A DNA stretch of 64,000 bases from Siniperca chuatsi (GCF_020085105.1 NC_058047.1:15262001-15326000), one strand, 5' to 3'; positions 21,701-33,342 are shown, counted from the stretch's first letter. The notes: generated from the letters alone by a model not told the origin. Made by a program: numbers and translations.

Positions 21701-22010
21701 CCCCATGTGTGTAATAATGTTTGTCATATTTGATGTAAATGATGGCACCTTTCCCTGAGCCACCTCACACTCCTGACTGAAGGAAATCAGTTTATGAGTT
21801 CTTTGTAGCTAGTCACACATGCCAGTATGGGATCAATAATATGAAATGTGTCTGTATTTAGTTTGTGGGATATTTTGCACATCATTTAGAAGGCTGACAT
21901 GTTTTTCCCACCCATATTTATTTGTGTTTGAATGGGGAATATACTTTGCTGTAGCAGATTTTATGTAACAAAGGATATGTCACTATAATAAATTCTTTTT
22001 ATTAAAAAAA
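18739..22010 (+). other. prkacb: prkacb 3' untranslated region
   Basis: About 3.2 kb of AT-rich sequence after the stop codon with no splice-linked coding exons. AATAAA signals occur at several points; the last strong one before the samd13 promoter is at 21987-21992, followed by a T/A-rich stretch. A long 3' UTR is usual for this gene in vertebrates. The stretch at about 20126-20400 resembles the edge of a dispersed fish repeat. Confidence 0.6.
21987..21992 (+). promoter_or_regulatory. prkacb: probable prkacb poly(A) signal
   Basis: AATAAA followed by a T-rich stretch, placed just upstream of the CpG-containing region that starts samd13. Confidence 0.45.
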
Positions 22011-22129
22011 ATAACTGTTGGTATTCAGTGTGATGAGAAATATTGTTCTATGTGTAGTAATGACAGTGATGTACTTCAGCAGGTGGTTGATCGTGCTGTA
22101 CTACAAACGCTGGCGTTAAAACGGTAAGA

Positions 22130-22801
22130 AACTTCACTTCCCATGATTCCCTGCTGTCGTGGGCGAAGGAAGCGAAACCGATCAAGAGGTGCTAGGTGGC
22201 TTTACTTGATTAAATCTTGATTTTATCAAATTAATATCGGCTTTTATTTATTTGTAAAATATCTCAGTGATTAGACAGCTTTTTGTTATCCAAAGTACGC
22301 GTATATCTTGGACGAACTGTTGTTGCCAAGCAGGAATCATCTAGAATAAGGTAACTGTTATATTTTGTATTAGCAACCCAGCTAACTAACGTTACTGCTG
22401 TTAGCTTAATACAAAATACGAGGAGTCAGCAATTAAATATTAATTAATAGCTATCGTCATTTAGCGTAACGTTATGTTTTAAATTGTGCGGTACTGAATT
22501 GCTCTTTTTTAATGTTGAAATGTGCGTGGCAAATAAGGCAATTTCATCTTGCATGTAACGTTATTCTGCTATTTTTAATCCAGCTAACAGCGTGAGTTTT
22601 AGGTCGTCATTTTCACACTGCAACTCCCCGCTCTCAGTTTCTTCCACAGCAACTCACTGTACTATTTTACTGTTATTGCAGTGAAGACATCAAGTGAATG
22701 CCAGACTGCGAAAGAGAAACAATGATGGTGTTTGAGCTGCCAACCCACTAAGTTCCCCGAGAGAAGACATCTGATGAAAACTTACTGCAGCGTTACAGAT
22801 T
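22130..22801 (+). other. samd13: samd13 promoter and non-coding 5' exons (candidate)
   Basis: A CpG-containing stretch at 22130-22351 ends in a donor (AATAAG followed by GTAACT at 22352). A second candidate exon, 22682-22801, lies between a TTATTGCAG acceptor and a GTAAGA donor. Neither has a long frame; the second holds a short upstream ORF. The next acceptor in line is the samd13 coding exon at 24465. Exon boundaries are inferred from splice sites only. Confidence 0.45.
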
Positions 22802-23349
22802 GTAAGAGACTCATTTAGCTATGGCTAAATTAGTTCTTAAACTTAAAATCGCATGGGCCCAGTGAAAACAACACAAGCAGTCAAACTACAGCATGGTTTC
22901 TGCTTGAAAGTAACCACACAGCTCGTATTGACAAGAAGCTTATGAGCCAAGTTTAAATTGCCTCAGAGTTTTTTTGTATGCTGCTGAAAACCCTCAGACC
23001 CTTTGGTAGCTTCATCATGAACTCGTGTTTTGTGACCAAGCGTTGATTAAACTCACGTAACATCTAAGATCCAAATGATTGTACTGTGAAAGATGCAGAC
23101 GTTTTTTAAAGATGCCAAATATGTCAGGCTGAATAATGTGAGTGTGTATAAAATGATGCACAAGCTGTCAAAAAGTTTATATATTAATATCAAATATATA
23201 TATTAATATTGTAAAAAAAAAAAATGTATCTTGAATCAGGAGCAGGTTTATTGCCAAGTAGGTTTTCACATACAATAAATTTGCCTTGGTGTTGTGGTGC
23301 ATGACAAAAATCATAAAGCAATCATAAATATAAAATAGAAATTCACATT

Positions 23350-23351
<2 letters not shown>

Positions 23352-23409
<58 letters not shown>
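23352..23409. repeat. (TA)n microsatellite
   Basis: About 29 uninterrupted TA units in the samd13 5' intron. Confidence 0.95.
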
Positions 23410-23411
<2 letters not shown>

Positions 23412-23689
23412 TTAAGTGAAAAGAGCTGTACAGTGATTAAAATGAAAAGAATAGACTGTGCAAAATATTGACTAAAGAATTCAAATCTTCACAGTATAAA
23501 GACTATGTACTGAATTTGAATATTTTCACTAAAACTGCTGGAGCAAGCAACTTCACCAGTTTATTTAATTATTGTGTAAAATCTATGGAAATATGTTTTA
23601 CCTGTTTATGAAGTTACTTTAGGTACAGTATCTGGGGAATATTGAGAACATTTGTTTTAAGTTGCTTCATGTTGTATTTGTTATTTCTT

Positions 23690-23882
23690 TATTTTTCTTT
23701 AATTTAATATCAGTTTAATATGATATATAACAGAGAAAAGCTTCAAATCCTCACTTTTGAGAAGCTGGAACCAGACAATGTTTGGCATCTTTGCTTTATA
23801 ATTGACTTAAATGTTTAATCAATTATCTGTTATCTATTTTCTGTCGATTGTCTAACTGATTAATCGACTAATCATTTCAACT
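23690..23882. repeat. fragment of the fish AATCGATTAATCG repeat family
   Basis: Contains the characteristic AGAAGCTGGAACCAGA and GATTAATCGACTAATCATTTCAACTCT stretches of a dispersed teleost repeat. More complete relatives lie at 45254-45575 and 61645-61890. Non-coding, in the samd13 5' intron. Confidence 0.55.
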
Positions 23883-24099
23883 CTTCTGTGGAGGTTTCTT
23901 AAGATACCAAATAGTCAAGCTGAATGACAGGAATATGTGTATAAAATGATAGACAAAGCATTGAAAACTATTATTTATTATTAAATTATTTTAATTGATC
24001 TTGGATTTGATTATCAAACTTAAAAACTGTGTCATAGTTTCAATTAAAAACTGTATCAAGCAGCTGCAGAATATACAGTGAGTTGGAAAATTGGAAATA

Positions 24100-24262
24100 G
24101 TAGTTTGACAGGTAATCTTAAGTCAAAGTCCACTTACTAGCCTTTTTAGGAGCTTTGACCTGCATTTCACGGTCTTAGTCAATTAATAGAATTTGCTGAG
24201 TTGTCAAGTTGTTGAAAGTTTCAGAAAAAGCTAGTAAGTGGACTTTGAGTTAAGAGGATTTT
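24100..24262. repeat. hairpin-forming MITE-like element in samd13 intron
   Basis: Arms 24117-24141 and 24230-24254 are inverted copies matching at 24 of 25 bases, and the similarity continues weakly outward and inward. The spacer is 88 nt. This shape is typical of short non-autonomous DNA elements. Confidence 0.65.
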
Positions 24263-24464
24263 GTAAGACAATATACAGTGTATGTTATGTTTGAAAACCT
24301 GTGTAAAAAAATGTTTTAGAAGTAATTTAAGGTGAATGTTGTGGTAAACATTGAGAACATTGGGTTGAAGTTGCTACATGATTTGATGATTATTATTTAA
24401 TTTATTTATTGTATTGAGTTTTGTTTTTTGTTTTTTTTTTGTTGTTGTCTTTTTTACAGCCGGC

Positions 24465-24963
24465 ATGGAAGAGAAGGCAAATGGCTCTGTTGACACCAAA
24501 AGGTATCGTCTCTAATTAGTGTAAGACATTGTGTATTGAAAGATTTCAAATAAGGTATTAAACAGCTGTTCCAGTTGAGTGTACATGCAAATTAAGATGA
24601 ATCCATTCACTGTGACTCCACAGCCCAGTGGAGAACGGTCAGCTGCCGGACCCTGCCAACTGGGGGGTCGCCGATGTCGTCAATTACTTCAAAGCAACGG
24701 GGTTCGAGGAGCAAGCCACGGCTTTCCAGGATCAGGTAGGAGTGCTCTTGCTGCTCAAAATTCCTGTCACGTGATGAAAACAAACTAGTCAGTCAGATAT
24801 TTCGTTCTCCACTTGACAGGAAATCGATGGCAAGTCCCTGCTCCTGATGACGCGTAACGATGTCCTGACGGGGTTGTCGATAAAGCTCGGCCCTGCACTG
24901 AAAATCTATGAGTATCACGTGAAGCCGCTGCAAACTCAACACCTGAAGACCAACCCCTCGTAG
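24465..24963 (+). CDS. samd13: samd13, small SAM-domain protein
   Basis: Three coding exons: 24465-24502 ([12 protein letters not shown]), 24624-24735 and 24820-24963. Total 294 nt, 97 residues, phases consistent. Almost the whole protein is one sterile alpha motif domain (residues about 25-92), a helical protein-interaction module. The sequence follows human SAMD13 closely, including [47 protein letters not shown] and the final short basic tail. Human SAMD13 has a few extra residues in front; the methionine here matches the internal MENKENG start. The partner proteins of SAMD13 are poorly known; the SAM surface suggests self-association or scaffolding, which is inference. It lies between prkacb and uox, as in other vertebrates. 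Confidence 0.93.
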
Positions 24964-25255
24964 CGCCGCAGACCATGTCATCATCCACCTCAGTGACAAT
25001 CATCGTGTCAGGAGACCCCAGGTTAGCTGCCACTTCACAAAGACTCCTCTCGCCACAGTGGCACCTTAACAGGATTTGAATGCTGTATGTTTTTATAAGC
25101 ATGGACCCCAAAAATGGGTTGCACATGGAGTCCACTCAGCTGTTTACCCTTTCAGCCATTCTTATTTCTGCTGCTTGAGATGTATTTTATTTATTTTTTG
25201 TGTGTGTGTTTTATTTAAAAGAAGATAACTTGGAGAGAATACTCTGCAGGTATGA

Positions 25256-25258
<3 letters not shown>

Positions 25259-25290
<32 letters not shown>
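25259..25290. repeat. (TG)n microsatellite in samd13 3' UTR
   Basis: Uninterrupted GT run about 300 bases after the samd13 stop codon. Confidence 0.9.
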
Positions 25291-25293
<3 letters not shown>

Positions 25294-25747
25294 TACATGT
25301 GTGTTTGTGTGCAAAGTGAATTAACCTATGTTAGTTTAAAAAAGGTATTTGTATATAAGATGCTATATGGTTGAAAACTGTACGTTCTGTAGTACCTGAA
25401 CACTTTGATACGTGCAGGAAATTATTCTGATGCATCCCATTTTGCCCTGAAATCAGTTTTTATGCTCTAAACTGCGCAGCTGAGTCCACGAGTCGTCCTT
25501 AGCATGTAACAATGAAGCATTTTGTTTTCCCAAACACACAGTCAACCGAAAGTCTCTTTGTACCTGCACACCCACATTATCTAGGCTCGAGGCTCTTGAT
25601 AGGAAAATATTTGTGTATATATTCTTACTATGTTCTTACCTGTGGTGCTTTCAGCATTGTCGCAAAGACAACTGTATTGAAATGTGTATGACCAATGTAT
25701 ATGTGCAACATAACACTGGAGTTTGAATATCTGAATCAAAGATTTGC

Positions 25748-25753
25748 AATAAA
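25748..25753 (+). promoter_or_regulatory. samd13: probable samd13 poly(A) signal
   Basis: AATAAA about 785 bases after the stop and 230 bases before the convergent uox stop codon. Confidence 0.6.
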
Positions 25754-25979
25754 TGGTGCTCTTTTCTCACCAAAGAACAATATTAGTTTATGAATTTACT
25801 GATAATGTTTTTCTTTTACTTACATATTCACGTTACATGGTCAAAAGCTTTATCATGTTTGGGAAATCTTGAGTTATAGTTGTAGTTTAGACAAAAAATA
25901 CGTAAAGGTAATTTTGTTCTCAGAACTTTGATTGATGTGTAGATCACAGCAGCAGAATTCTCTGGATGTGTAGGTGCCT

Positions 25980-27627
25980 TCACAGCTTGGCTCGCTGTTT
26001 CCTCCGCACTGTCCCTGTGATGTTGCCTGAAGGGTTATCCAGGGGAAGAAGAATCTGTGATGGGGAAAATAAATGTCAGTAACCACATCATTTCATGACT
26101 AAACAAGTTAAAAAATTTGTTGTAATAATGGAACTTACTTCATCTTTGTTGATGAGGCCCATTTTTGTCATGTCTATGGTGAAGTAATGCTGGTTGGGCA
26201 TGACAATCTCGATTTCATCCACCTAGAAGACAGAATACTTACAAACTTGTTGTGCGTGTGACCTAATATTGAACTTACTGGGTGTTACACAAATAATGCT
26301 TTGTCCTTGAGACATTTATTCCCTCATCTGTACCATACAGTGATGATGTGTAAATGTCTGTGCAAAAGTCAGCAGCCATACAGTATTTTAAAGACACGTG
26401 TGGCCGACAAGTTGGTCTGTTCATGTACTGTTAAATATTTTGCTTTATTTTCTTTATTTTTTGACAAGTATGAATTTTTATGTCATGAATATGTGTAGGA
26501 AGTAGTGATGCTATGACTACAGCAGATTTTACCCGGAGCTTTGATTTAAATGTTATGATCTGAAATGTGGACTTACCTCAGCAACTCTATCCAGGACCAG
26601 AACCTGTGTTTCATATAGGGTCTTCTGCACAGACGGTGAGAACTCTCCACGATCATAGGGGCCAGCAAACTTCTCAATAATTGTCTCCTTCACACACTTC
26701 CTGTAAGGACGGTGAAAGTATGTCATTTCACTTTTAGGATTTTTGATATATATCATTCATTTGAAACAGGAGATAATTTCCTTTTATTTTGTGTTGAGAA
26801 CACATTAATTTTTTCCCTCCTCTTTGGCAGGTAAAGTTACAGACTCCCATCATGGACACCTACAACTAGTGTTCTTCATAAGTGTTTAACAGATAATTAC
26901 CATGCAGCATCAAAGTTGACATCCTGAATCTTGTTGTAGCGCCACCTAGCATAGACAGAGGTGCAGAAGCATCTGTCCTTGGCCTCTTTCAGAGTAGTGA
27001 AGCGGTCTCGGAAGAAACCCTCAAAACCAGACTGGGTGGTTTTCAGCACAGTCATGTTCCTCACCCCACTGTGAACCACCGGCGTGCCTGTGTGGGGCAC
27101 AGAGTCAGTGAGTATGGAGTAATCAGAAACATTTTGACAGTTCGCACAGTAGCACAGTATAGACACACGTGACAGCAGGCGTCACACTGGACTCCCTAAA
27201 ATACAAAATGGAGCTCATCACAAGCATCAGCACCACCAGTGACATGCATCAATGCCAAGGGCTTAGCCAGAGTTTTAGATCCCTTCATTAATAGAATGTG
27301 CACCACATCCAAACCACAGAGGATTTCTTCAATGAGCCTCCAGAGTTAAAACTGGACACAGATGAAACCATGGCATCCAATTACCCCCACATAATTTTTC
27401 ACATGTATGTTAACCACAAGCAAGTGAAGCCCTTGAGGCTACAGGAGAACACCCTGGGTAGCAAAACAGATCTCAGCCCAGATCAGGTTTGTGCCCTGCT
27501 CAAACTTAGTCTGAACACCTATTTCAAGTACAATTGAAGTTTGAGGAGATATTTAACACCTCTCAAAAGAAAAAAAACATAAAAGCTAATACATTTTCAA
27601 CTACATTGATTTGAAATACTGCCTGCC

Positions 27628-27684
<57 letters not shown>

Positions 27685-30600
27685 ACCATTGAGATTCTGT
27701 TCAACATCACAGAAGTGATAAGCTTCTGGGCTGTAGATAAATGCATGAGCATGCTCTACACCATTCTGAGGAAAAACATGTCAATGACAAACTGGAAATC
27801 ATGTTTAATGGACATTTCATATAATTGAACAAGTTAAGGTGTATTTGATTTATGCTGCTTCAAGAGTTTGAACGAAGGACATGCTTCTTGTAGTGAGATA
27901 AGATAAATCACAATGGGTTTTCAGCTATTTGCCTGTTTATGGCAGATGTTTTGCCATGTCATAGCAGGAAATGCACGGGTGTAACTGATAACATAATAAT
28001 GGCTGAATCCCATTTCCTGTAGTTGTACCAGTGACAGCGACCTGGACCTTCACCCATTAACGTAAAACGCCCTGAAAAACTTTTTGTTTTTGCTGACCAC
28101 AAGTGTGCTCTGATGCTACAAAGCACACTTCTGACCACGCTCATCAGTGATGCTGTGTGTGTTCAGAGGTGAAAAAGACTGAAGTTACTCTTCAGTATCA
28201 TTGGTTCAACTTGTGCTTTTCCCGTTATGACAAGTAAAATGTCTGCCATCAGAAAAGCAAACTCTTGTGTCCAGGACTGATCACTGAACCCTGCATTTTA
28301 CCTTCTCCAACCGTCTCCACGGAGCCTCCTCCATATAAACTTTGGCCCTCAGCACATGGTTGAAGGAGGTCAGGAAATGATGACAGATATCCAGGGAAAA
28401 CTGCTCGATGGTCTTGACCTGAACAGATGCGTATAACATAAAAAGCAGAGTGACAGGCTATAAGTAAAACCATCTAAAAACAAATCTCAGTACTATGAGC
28501 AAGAGTGTTATTTCTTCACCTCAGACTTCTATGTAGCTAGTTGTTAAAAGCTGAATGACAAAGAACTTTCTTCTCCTGAATGTAAATAAAGCCAATATGC
28601 CAATCTGTGAAACAAAGGCTGCATCTCTGACTTAATTTTAATAACTCCTCAGTTACACGGTGTTTGACTTAGAATGACTCTACTTGACTACTGTAATGAC
28701 CTTCTCTCTGGTTTAAATGCTTCTCTCATAAAACACTGCAGATCTGATTCCGATAAGGCCCTGAAAGTTCGACCATATAACTCCGGCTGTGGCCTTCCTA
28801 CACTGGCTACCAATCTACTATATGCTAGAGCTGATTTTAAAATGGTCCTTGTAACATACAAAATATTACATGACCTTAATGAACATGACCCTGCTAAGAT
28901 GTTTTTCCCTTCTCTTGTCAGAGACCTCAGAGAGGACAGACATTGTTGTCACTGGAGTGATATACAGTGGCTTGCAAGTATTCATACCCCTTGAACTTTT
29001 CCACATTTTTTCACGTTACAACCACAAACATAAATGTATTTTATTGGGATTTCATGTGATAGAACAACACAAAGTGGAGCATATTTGTGAAGTGGAAGGA
29101 AAATTATACATGGTTTTCAAAGTTTTTTACAAATAAAACTCTGAAAAGTGTGGTGTGCAAAAGTATTCAGCCCCCTTTACTCCGATACCCCTAAATACAA
29201 TCCAATGCAACCAATTGCCTTCAGAAGTCACCTAATAAGTAAATAAAGTCCACCTGTGTGTAATCTAATTTCATTATAAATACAGCTGTTCTGTGAAGGC
29301 CTCAGAGGTTTGTTAGAGAACATTAGTGAACAAACAGCACCATGAAGCCCAAGGAACACACCAATCAGGTCAGGGATAAAGTTGTGGAGAAGTTTAAAGC
29401 GGTTAGGTTATAAAAAAATATCCCAAGATTTGAACATCTCACGGAGCACTGTTGGCATGGCACAACTGCAAACCTACCAAGAAATGGCAATCCACCTAAA
29501 CTTACAGGCCGGGCCAGGAGAGCATTGATCAGAGAAGCAGCCAAGAGGCCCATGGTCACACTGGAGAAGCTGCAGAGATCCACAGTTCAGGTGGGAGAAT
29601 CTGTCCACAGGACAACTATTAGCCGTGCACTCCACAAATCCGACCTTTATGGAAGAGTGGCAAGAAGAAAGCCATTGTTGGGAAAAAAGCCATAAGGAGT
29701 CCTGTTTGTGGTTTGCCAAAAGCCATGTGGGGGACGCAGCAAACGTGGAAGAAGGTGCTTTGGTCAGATGAGACCAAAATTGAAGTTTTTGGCCAAAAAG
29801 CAAGACGCTATGTGTGGCAGAAAACTAACACTGCACATCACCCTGAACACACCATCCCCACCGTGAAACATGGGGGTGGCAACAGCATGCTGTGGGGATG
29901 CTTTTTTTCAGCAGGGACAGGGAAGCTGGTCAGAGTTGATGGGAAGATGGATGGAGCCAAATACAGGGCAATCTTGGAAGAAAACCTGTTAGTCAGCAAA
30001 AGACTTGAGACTGGGGCGGAGGTTCACCTTCCAGCAGGACAATGAGTCTAAACATACAGCCAGAGCTATAATGGAATGGTTTAGATCAAAGCATATGCAT
30101 GTGTTAGAATGGCCCAGTCAAAATTCAGACCTAAATCCCACTGAGAATCTGTGGCAAGACCTGAAAATTGCTGTTCACAGATCTCTCCATCCAATCTGAC
30201 TGAGCTTGAGTTCTTTTGCAAAGAAGAATGGGCAAAAATGTCAGTCTCTAGATGTGCAAAGCTGGTAGAGACATACCCCAAAAGACTTGCAGCTGTAATG
30301 CAGCGAAAGGTGGTTCTACAAAGTATTGAGTCAGGGCGGCTGAATACTTTTGCATGCCACACTTTTCAGAGTTTTATTTTTTTTAAACTTTGAAAACCAT
30401 GTATAATTTTCCTTCCACTTCACAAATATGCGCAACTTTGTGTTGGTCTATCACTTGAAATCCCAATAAAATACATTTATGGTTGTTGTTGTAACGTGAA
30501 AAAATGTGGAAAAGTTCAAGAGGTATGCATACTTTTGCAAGCCACTGTAAGTGTTGTGATGAGTAGAAAATGGACAGGATGTGGTATTAGGTCTATCTAT

Positions 30601-31542
30601 GTCCCTCATTGAGGTTACAAGCTGCAGTATATTGGCATGTCCCTTGTGTCTGTCGGTAGAGGCTGGTGACCTACCCCCTTGAGCTTGGCCAGAGCATGGA
30701 CAGTGTTCTTGATGGTGTCGGTGGGGATGATGTCTGAGTTGTCTCCAGTTAGATAATCCTTGCGTGAGTTGAGCGTGAGCTCCACGTCAGCTTTCAGCTC
30801 GATGATGTAGTGGTGGCTCCCCTGTCTCCTGATGACCAGCACCTTCACTGTGTTCTTGCCGTAGCCTGTTCGCACAAACTCCACATTCTGCACACACAAG
30901 GAACAGATTACTGACATGCTTATGATGTAAACAGGTGTCTTGTGCCATAAGTATATATTTTGCTGGTATTTTCAACTGTGCATTGACTTCATATGGATTG
31001 TTTTGCATTCTCTTTTTCTTCTTTCCTTTAAAGTTTGGTCTTCGGTCAGTTTGTAGTCTAACATCTATGTGCTGTAACGTATTAGTAAAACTTGTCTCAA
31101 ACTAAAATATATGAAATTTGAATTTATTAATTGGGGTTGATGAAAATATGCCAATTTAAAGTGTTAGATTTCTCCAAGATTATCATTAAAAGCAGTCTCA
31201 ATGTGATAATCTCTTATTCACAGAAGTGAGGAATAAGACATTTGAAATCATTGAATCAGTCTGCATTGACAGAAATATTTTACTGTTAGTTTACACGATC
31301 CAGATTTGTATACATAGTTAGTTTATGATTTAGACGTGGTTATTTATTTTTATGAGACAAAAAGACTGGTTTGTTCGGCAGACCATGGCTGACCTTGTGG
31401 TCGATCACCCCAAAAATAAGATAAACTCTACTGCTGAATCATTTAAAGTATCCTGTAATAGTCCAAAACCTGTTCTGTTTTTAAGAATTTTTTTGCTATA
31501 TATAACATAATGAATGGTTACCTGATCTGAAGCAGCTGCCAT
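25980..31542 (-). CDS. uox: uox, urate oxidase (uricase)
   Basis: Peroxisomal cofactor-free enzyme oxidising urate to 5-hydroxyisourate, the first step toward allantoin. Eight exons in gene order: 31542-31522, 30887-30675, 28418-28302, 27765-27687, 27087-26901, 26700-26577, 26222-26139, 26054-25980. These give 900 nt, 299 residues, against about 300 for the family, with every phase consistent. Recognisable blocks: [30 protein letters not shown] (the catalytic region), [55 protein letters not shown], and a C-terminal AKL, a peroxisomal targeting signal type 1. The reading frame looks whole, unlike the human pseudogene. Intron 2 carries a Tc1 element and a LINE tail, and intron 4 carries a retroelement scrap. 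The exon 4 donor abuts a microsatellite. Divergent from dnase2b, convergent with samd13. Confidence 0.97.
27298..27540 (+). mobile_element. fragment of a retroelement reverse transcriptase (probably Penelope-like)
   Basis: An open stretch reads [21 protein letters not shown] followed by TYFKYN. This resembles the region just before the GxAMGSP motif of reverse transcriptases in teleost Penelope-like elements. The downstream catalytic part is absent: the sequence runs instead into non-coding DNA and a TG repeat. It lies antisense in uox intron 4. It is a short dead fragment. The family call is from memory of the motif and could be wrong within non-LTR elements. Confidence 0.5.
27629..27682. 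repeat. (TG)n microsatellite abutting a uox splice donor
   Basis: 27 TG units. On the uox strand this reads as a CA tract that begins four to five bases inside intron 4, directly after the donor GTAG. Confidence 0.95.
28660..28962 (+). mobile_element. 3' part of a LINE open frame (L2/Rex-like), degenerate
   Basis: The translation contains [18 protein letters not shown] and later [15 protein letters not shown]. These correspond to the DYCNxLLSGxP and FKILLLTYKALxGL motifs at the C-terminus of L2/CR1-group reverse transcriptases. The copy is truncated and interrupted by the Tc1 element that begins at 28965. It is sense-opposite to uox, in intron 2. Confidence 0.6.
28965..30547 (+). mobile_element. 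Tc1-family DNA transposon with long terminal inverted repeats
   Basis: The element is bounded by TA on both sides (28963-28964 and 30548-30549). Its ends are inverted copies of roughly 205 bp, starting CAGTGGCTTGCAA on the left and ending TTGCAAGCCACTG on the right. The arms still pair with few differences, so the insertion is fairly recent compared with other repeats here. Total length about 1.58 kb, the usual size for long-TIR Tc1 elements of fish. It sits in uox intron 2, on the strand opposite to uox, and interrupts or abuts a LINE fragment. It encodes one transposase, which is broken. Confidence 0.92.
29342..30345 (+). pseudogene. Tc1 transposase pseudogene
   Basis: Begins [19 protein letters not shown], the usual start of long-TIR Tc1 transposases, then meets an early TAA (about residue 24). 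Later blocks appear in three different frames: [11 protein letters not shown] (first catalytic D), [11 protein letters not shown], then [13 protein letters not shown] (second D), and [14 protein letters not shown] (the E of the DDE triad). The final part, [19 protein letters not shown], lies in yet another frame. At least one stop and two or more frameshifts make it non-functional, though an active relative could still act on its TIRs. Confidence 0.85.
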
Positions 31543-33342
31543 GGTGTCTTCCTTTCCTTTACCTGCTGTCCCCAGTCCCTGCCCCAGCTCCAGCAAAAGG
31601 TGTCTCCACCAATGGAGGAGGATTTTATAGACAGGGTGGTGTTACCTTTGCCCTTAAACTATTGGTATGTTAGGTAGGTGAAGTTCAACCAGTTTTACCT
31701 GTACAGTGAGTGTAATTACACGGACATTCAAATGTACACACAAACACACACCTTCGTCTTTCTTTATTACATGCGCATGTAAGAGCTACGGTTGTAATGG
31801 TATGAGATTTTCACGGTACGATAACCCACTCAGAAAATAGCACGGTGTCACAGTATATGGTATTACACAATTATTATTATTATTATTTTTGTCAGTTACA
31901 ATGAGCCTTAAAGGAATGAAAACAGGTTTTTTTGGTTGAACAAACACATAATTTCACAAAATATTATGTCTGGATGGACAGACATAATAAAAAAACTTAA
32001 AAACACTGTTTAAAAAAAATACTAATACAGTAGAATTCAATACTGTAGATAAGCAAATGTACATGGTATTATAACCATACATTTTCATACCACCCTAGTA
32101 GGCTCACAGAGAGAACCCAACGTAGGTCTTTTTGTTGTGTTGTATTCTGACCTGCCTGTTGCTTTAGCACTGAACTCTCCACTCTGTGGTGTAGAAAACA
32201 TTCTCATAGTTCTCATAGTCAGGCAGGTTATATTTTGAGACTGAATAGCTAAGACACCCTGCAAGGAAATGAACAAATTTAATAAATGTGCGCATGTGCA
32301 AATTCAGTAAACAGACATCATATTGGCACCACTGTCCTAATAAGGCATCCTTTATAAAGGCTTCATATTAACTAGCTTCATTAAATATAAGCTTTTCATG
32401 TTTCATGTTCATATATAAGTTGTAAGTCATTAATAAGAACAACTATTAGGTTGCCAGATTGTGAAGGTTGCTTATTTTGCCGTACACTCGTTTGTCTATG
32501 TTGATGCATTTTATTAATCACAGAAATAGTTTTAAGTTTACATTAGCACATGATGAGGTTGCATTATTTTCCTTGATAGCTAGATTGTCAAATTAAGTAT
32601 TTATTCCATCATAAACAAATTGTCTTAAAATGACTTTCTCTCTCACTTTTGATTTCAGTCAATGTCTTACTCATCTAATTCATTTGTATGTGTCTTAAGT
32701 TACCATGTTTATATTGGCTATTGGTTTGGTAGGTCCATGATACATTACAAAGAAAATGTGAATTTGATTTACACATACTAAAAGTTTTAGAGACTTGCTT
32801 AATTAAGTTAAATCTCCACCTCTAAAATCAACTTCTCGTTTAATCAGTCAGCCACTGAAAAAAATAGAATGCAAAATGAAATGAAAGTGTTTTATTTCAA
32901 TGCTTTCTTACAAGATGAAACAGTCTTTTGATCAGATGGTTTCCAGTTCAGTGACCAGCAGCCCCATCGCTAATAAAAGATGACTGTGGTTGTAGCTATT
33001 GAGAAGCTCCCAGGTGTGAACAGGTACAACACTTTGAATGTGAAGAACAGTGCTGAAAAAGACAAAAACTCTCACTGGATAAGTAAAGGTACAGTTTGTA
33101 GACTCAAGGTATTTACACAGATTAAGAGCCAGTGAAAGCATCCAAACGTTCAATTTACTATTGCCTCTATAAACTCTCACAGTCCCTTCAGTATTCCCCC
33201 GTCATGTGACTGTATCTTATGACTTCCTGTTTTGCATGTACAGGCAGCTGTACTCAATTCACTTTCATCATGAAGCATGAAGTTTTCAAAGTCCCTTTTT
33301 TGTTCACTGCAGTGTTCACTTCAACTGGAGGAGTCGTTCAGG
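31543..33342. other. divergent promoter region of uox and dnase2b
   Basis: About 1.8 kb separates the two start codons. No coding exon is visible. A MITE-like repeat fills 31786-32105. The rest is AT-rich with no motif that I can assign. Confidence 0.55.
31786..32105. repeat. MITE-like element with GGTATGA / TCATACC ends
   Basis: The left end (ACGGTTGTAATGGTATGAGA) and right end (CATTTTCATACCACCCTAGT) are imperfect inverted copies. The interior is AT-rich with an ATT triplet run at 31872-31891. The pattern fits a dispersed fish DNA element without coding capacity. Confidence 0.5.

Noticed and set aside
24785-25135. Minus-strand open frame of 116 codons across samd13 exon 3
   Set aside because: It is the antisense shadow of the conserved SAM-domain exon and lacks similarity or splice context of its own.
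27628-27828. Plus-strand frame beginning with alternating Cys-Val
   Set aside because: Produced by the TG microsatellite; the rest is antisense to uox exon 4.
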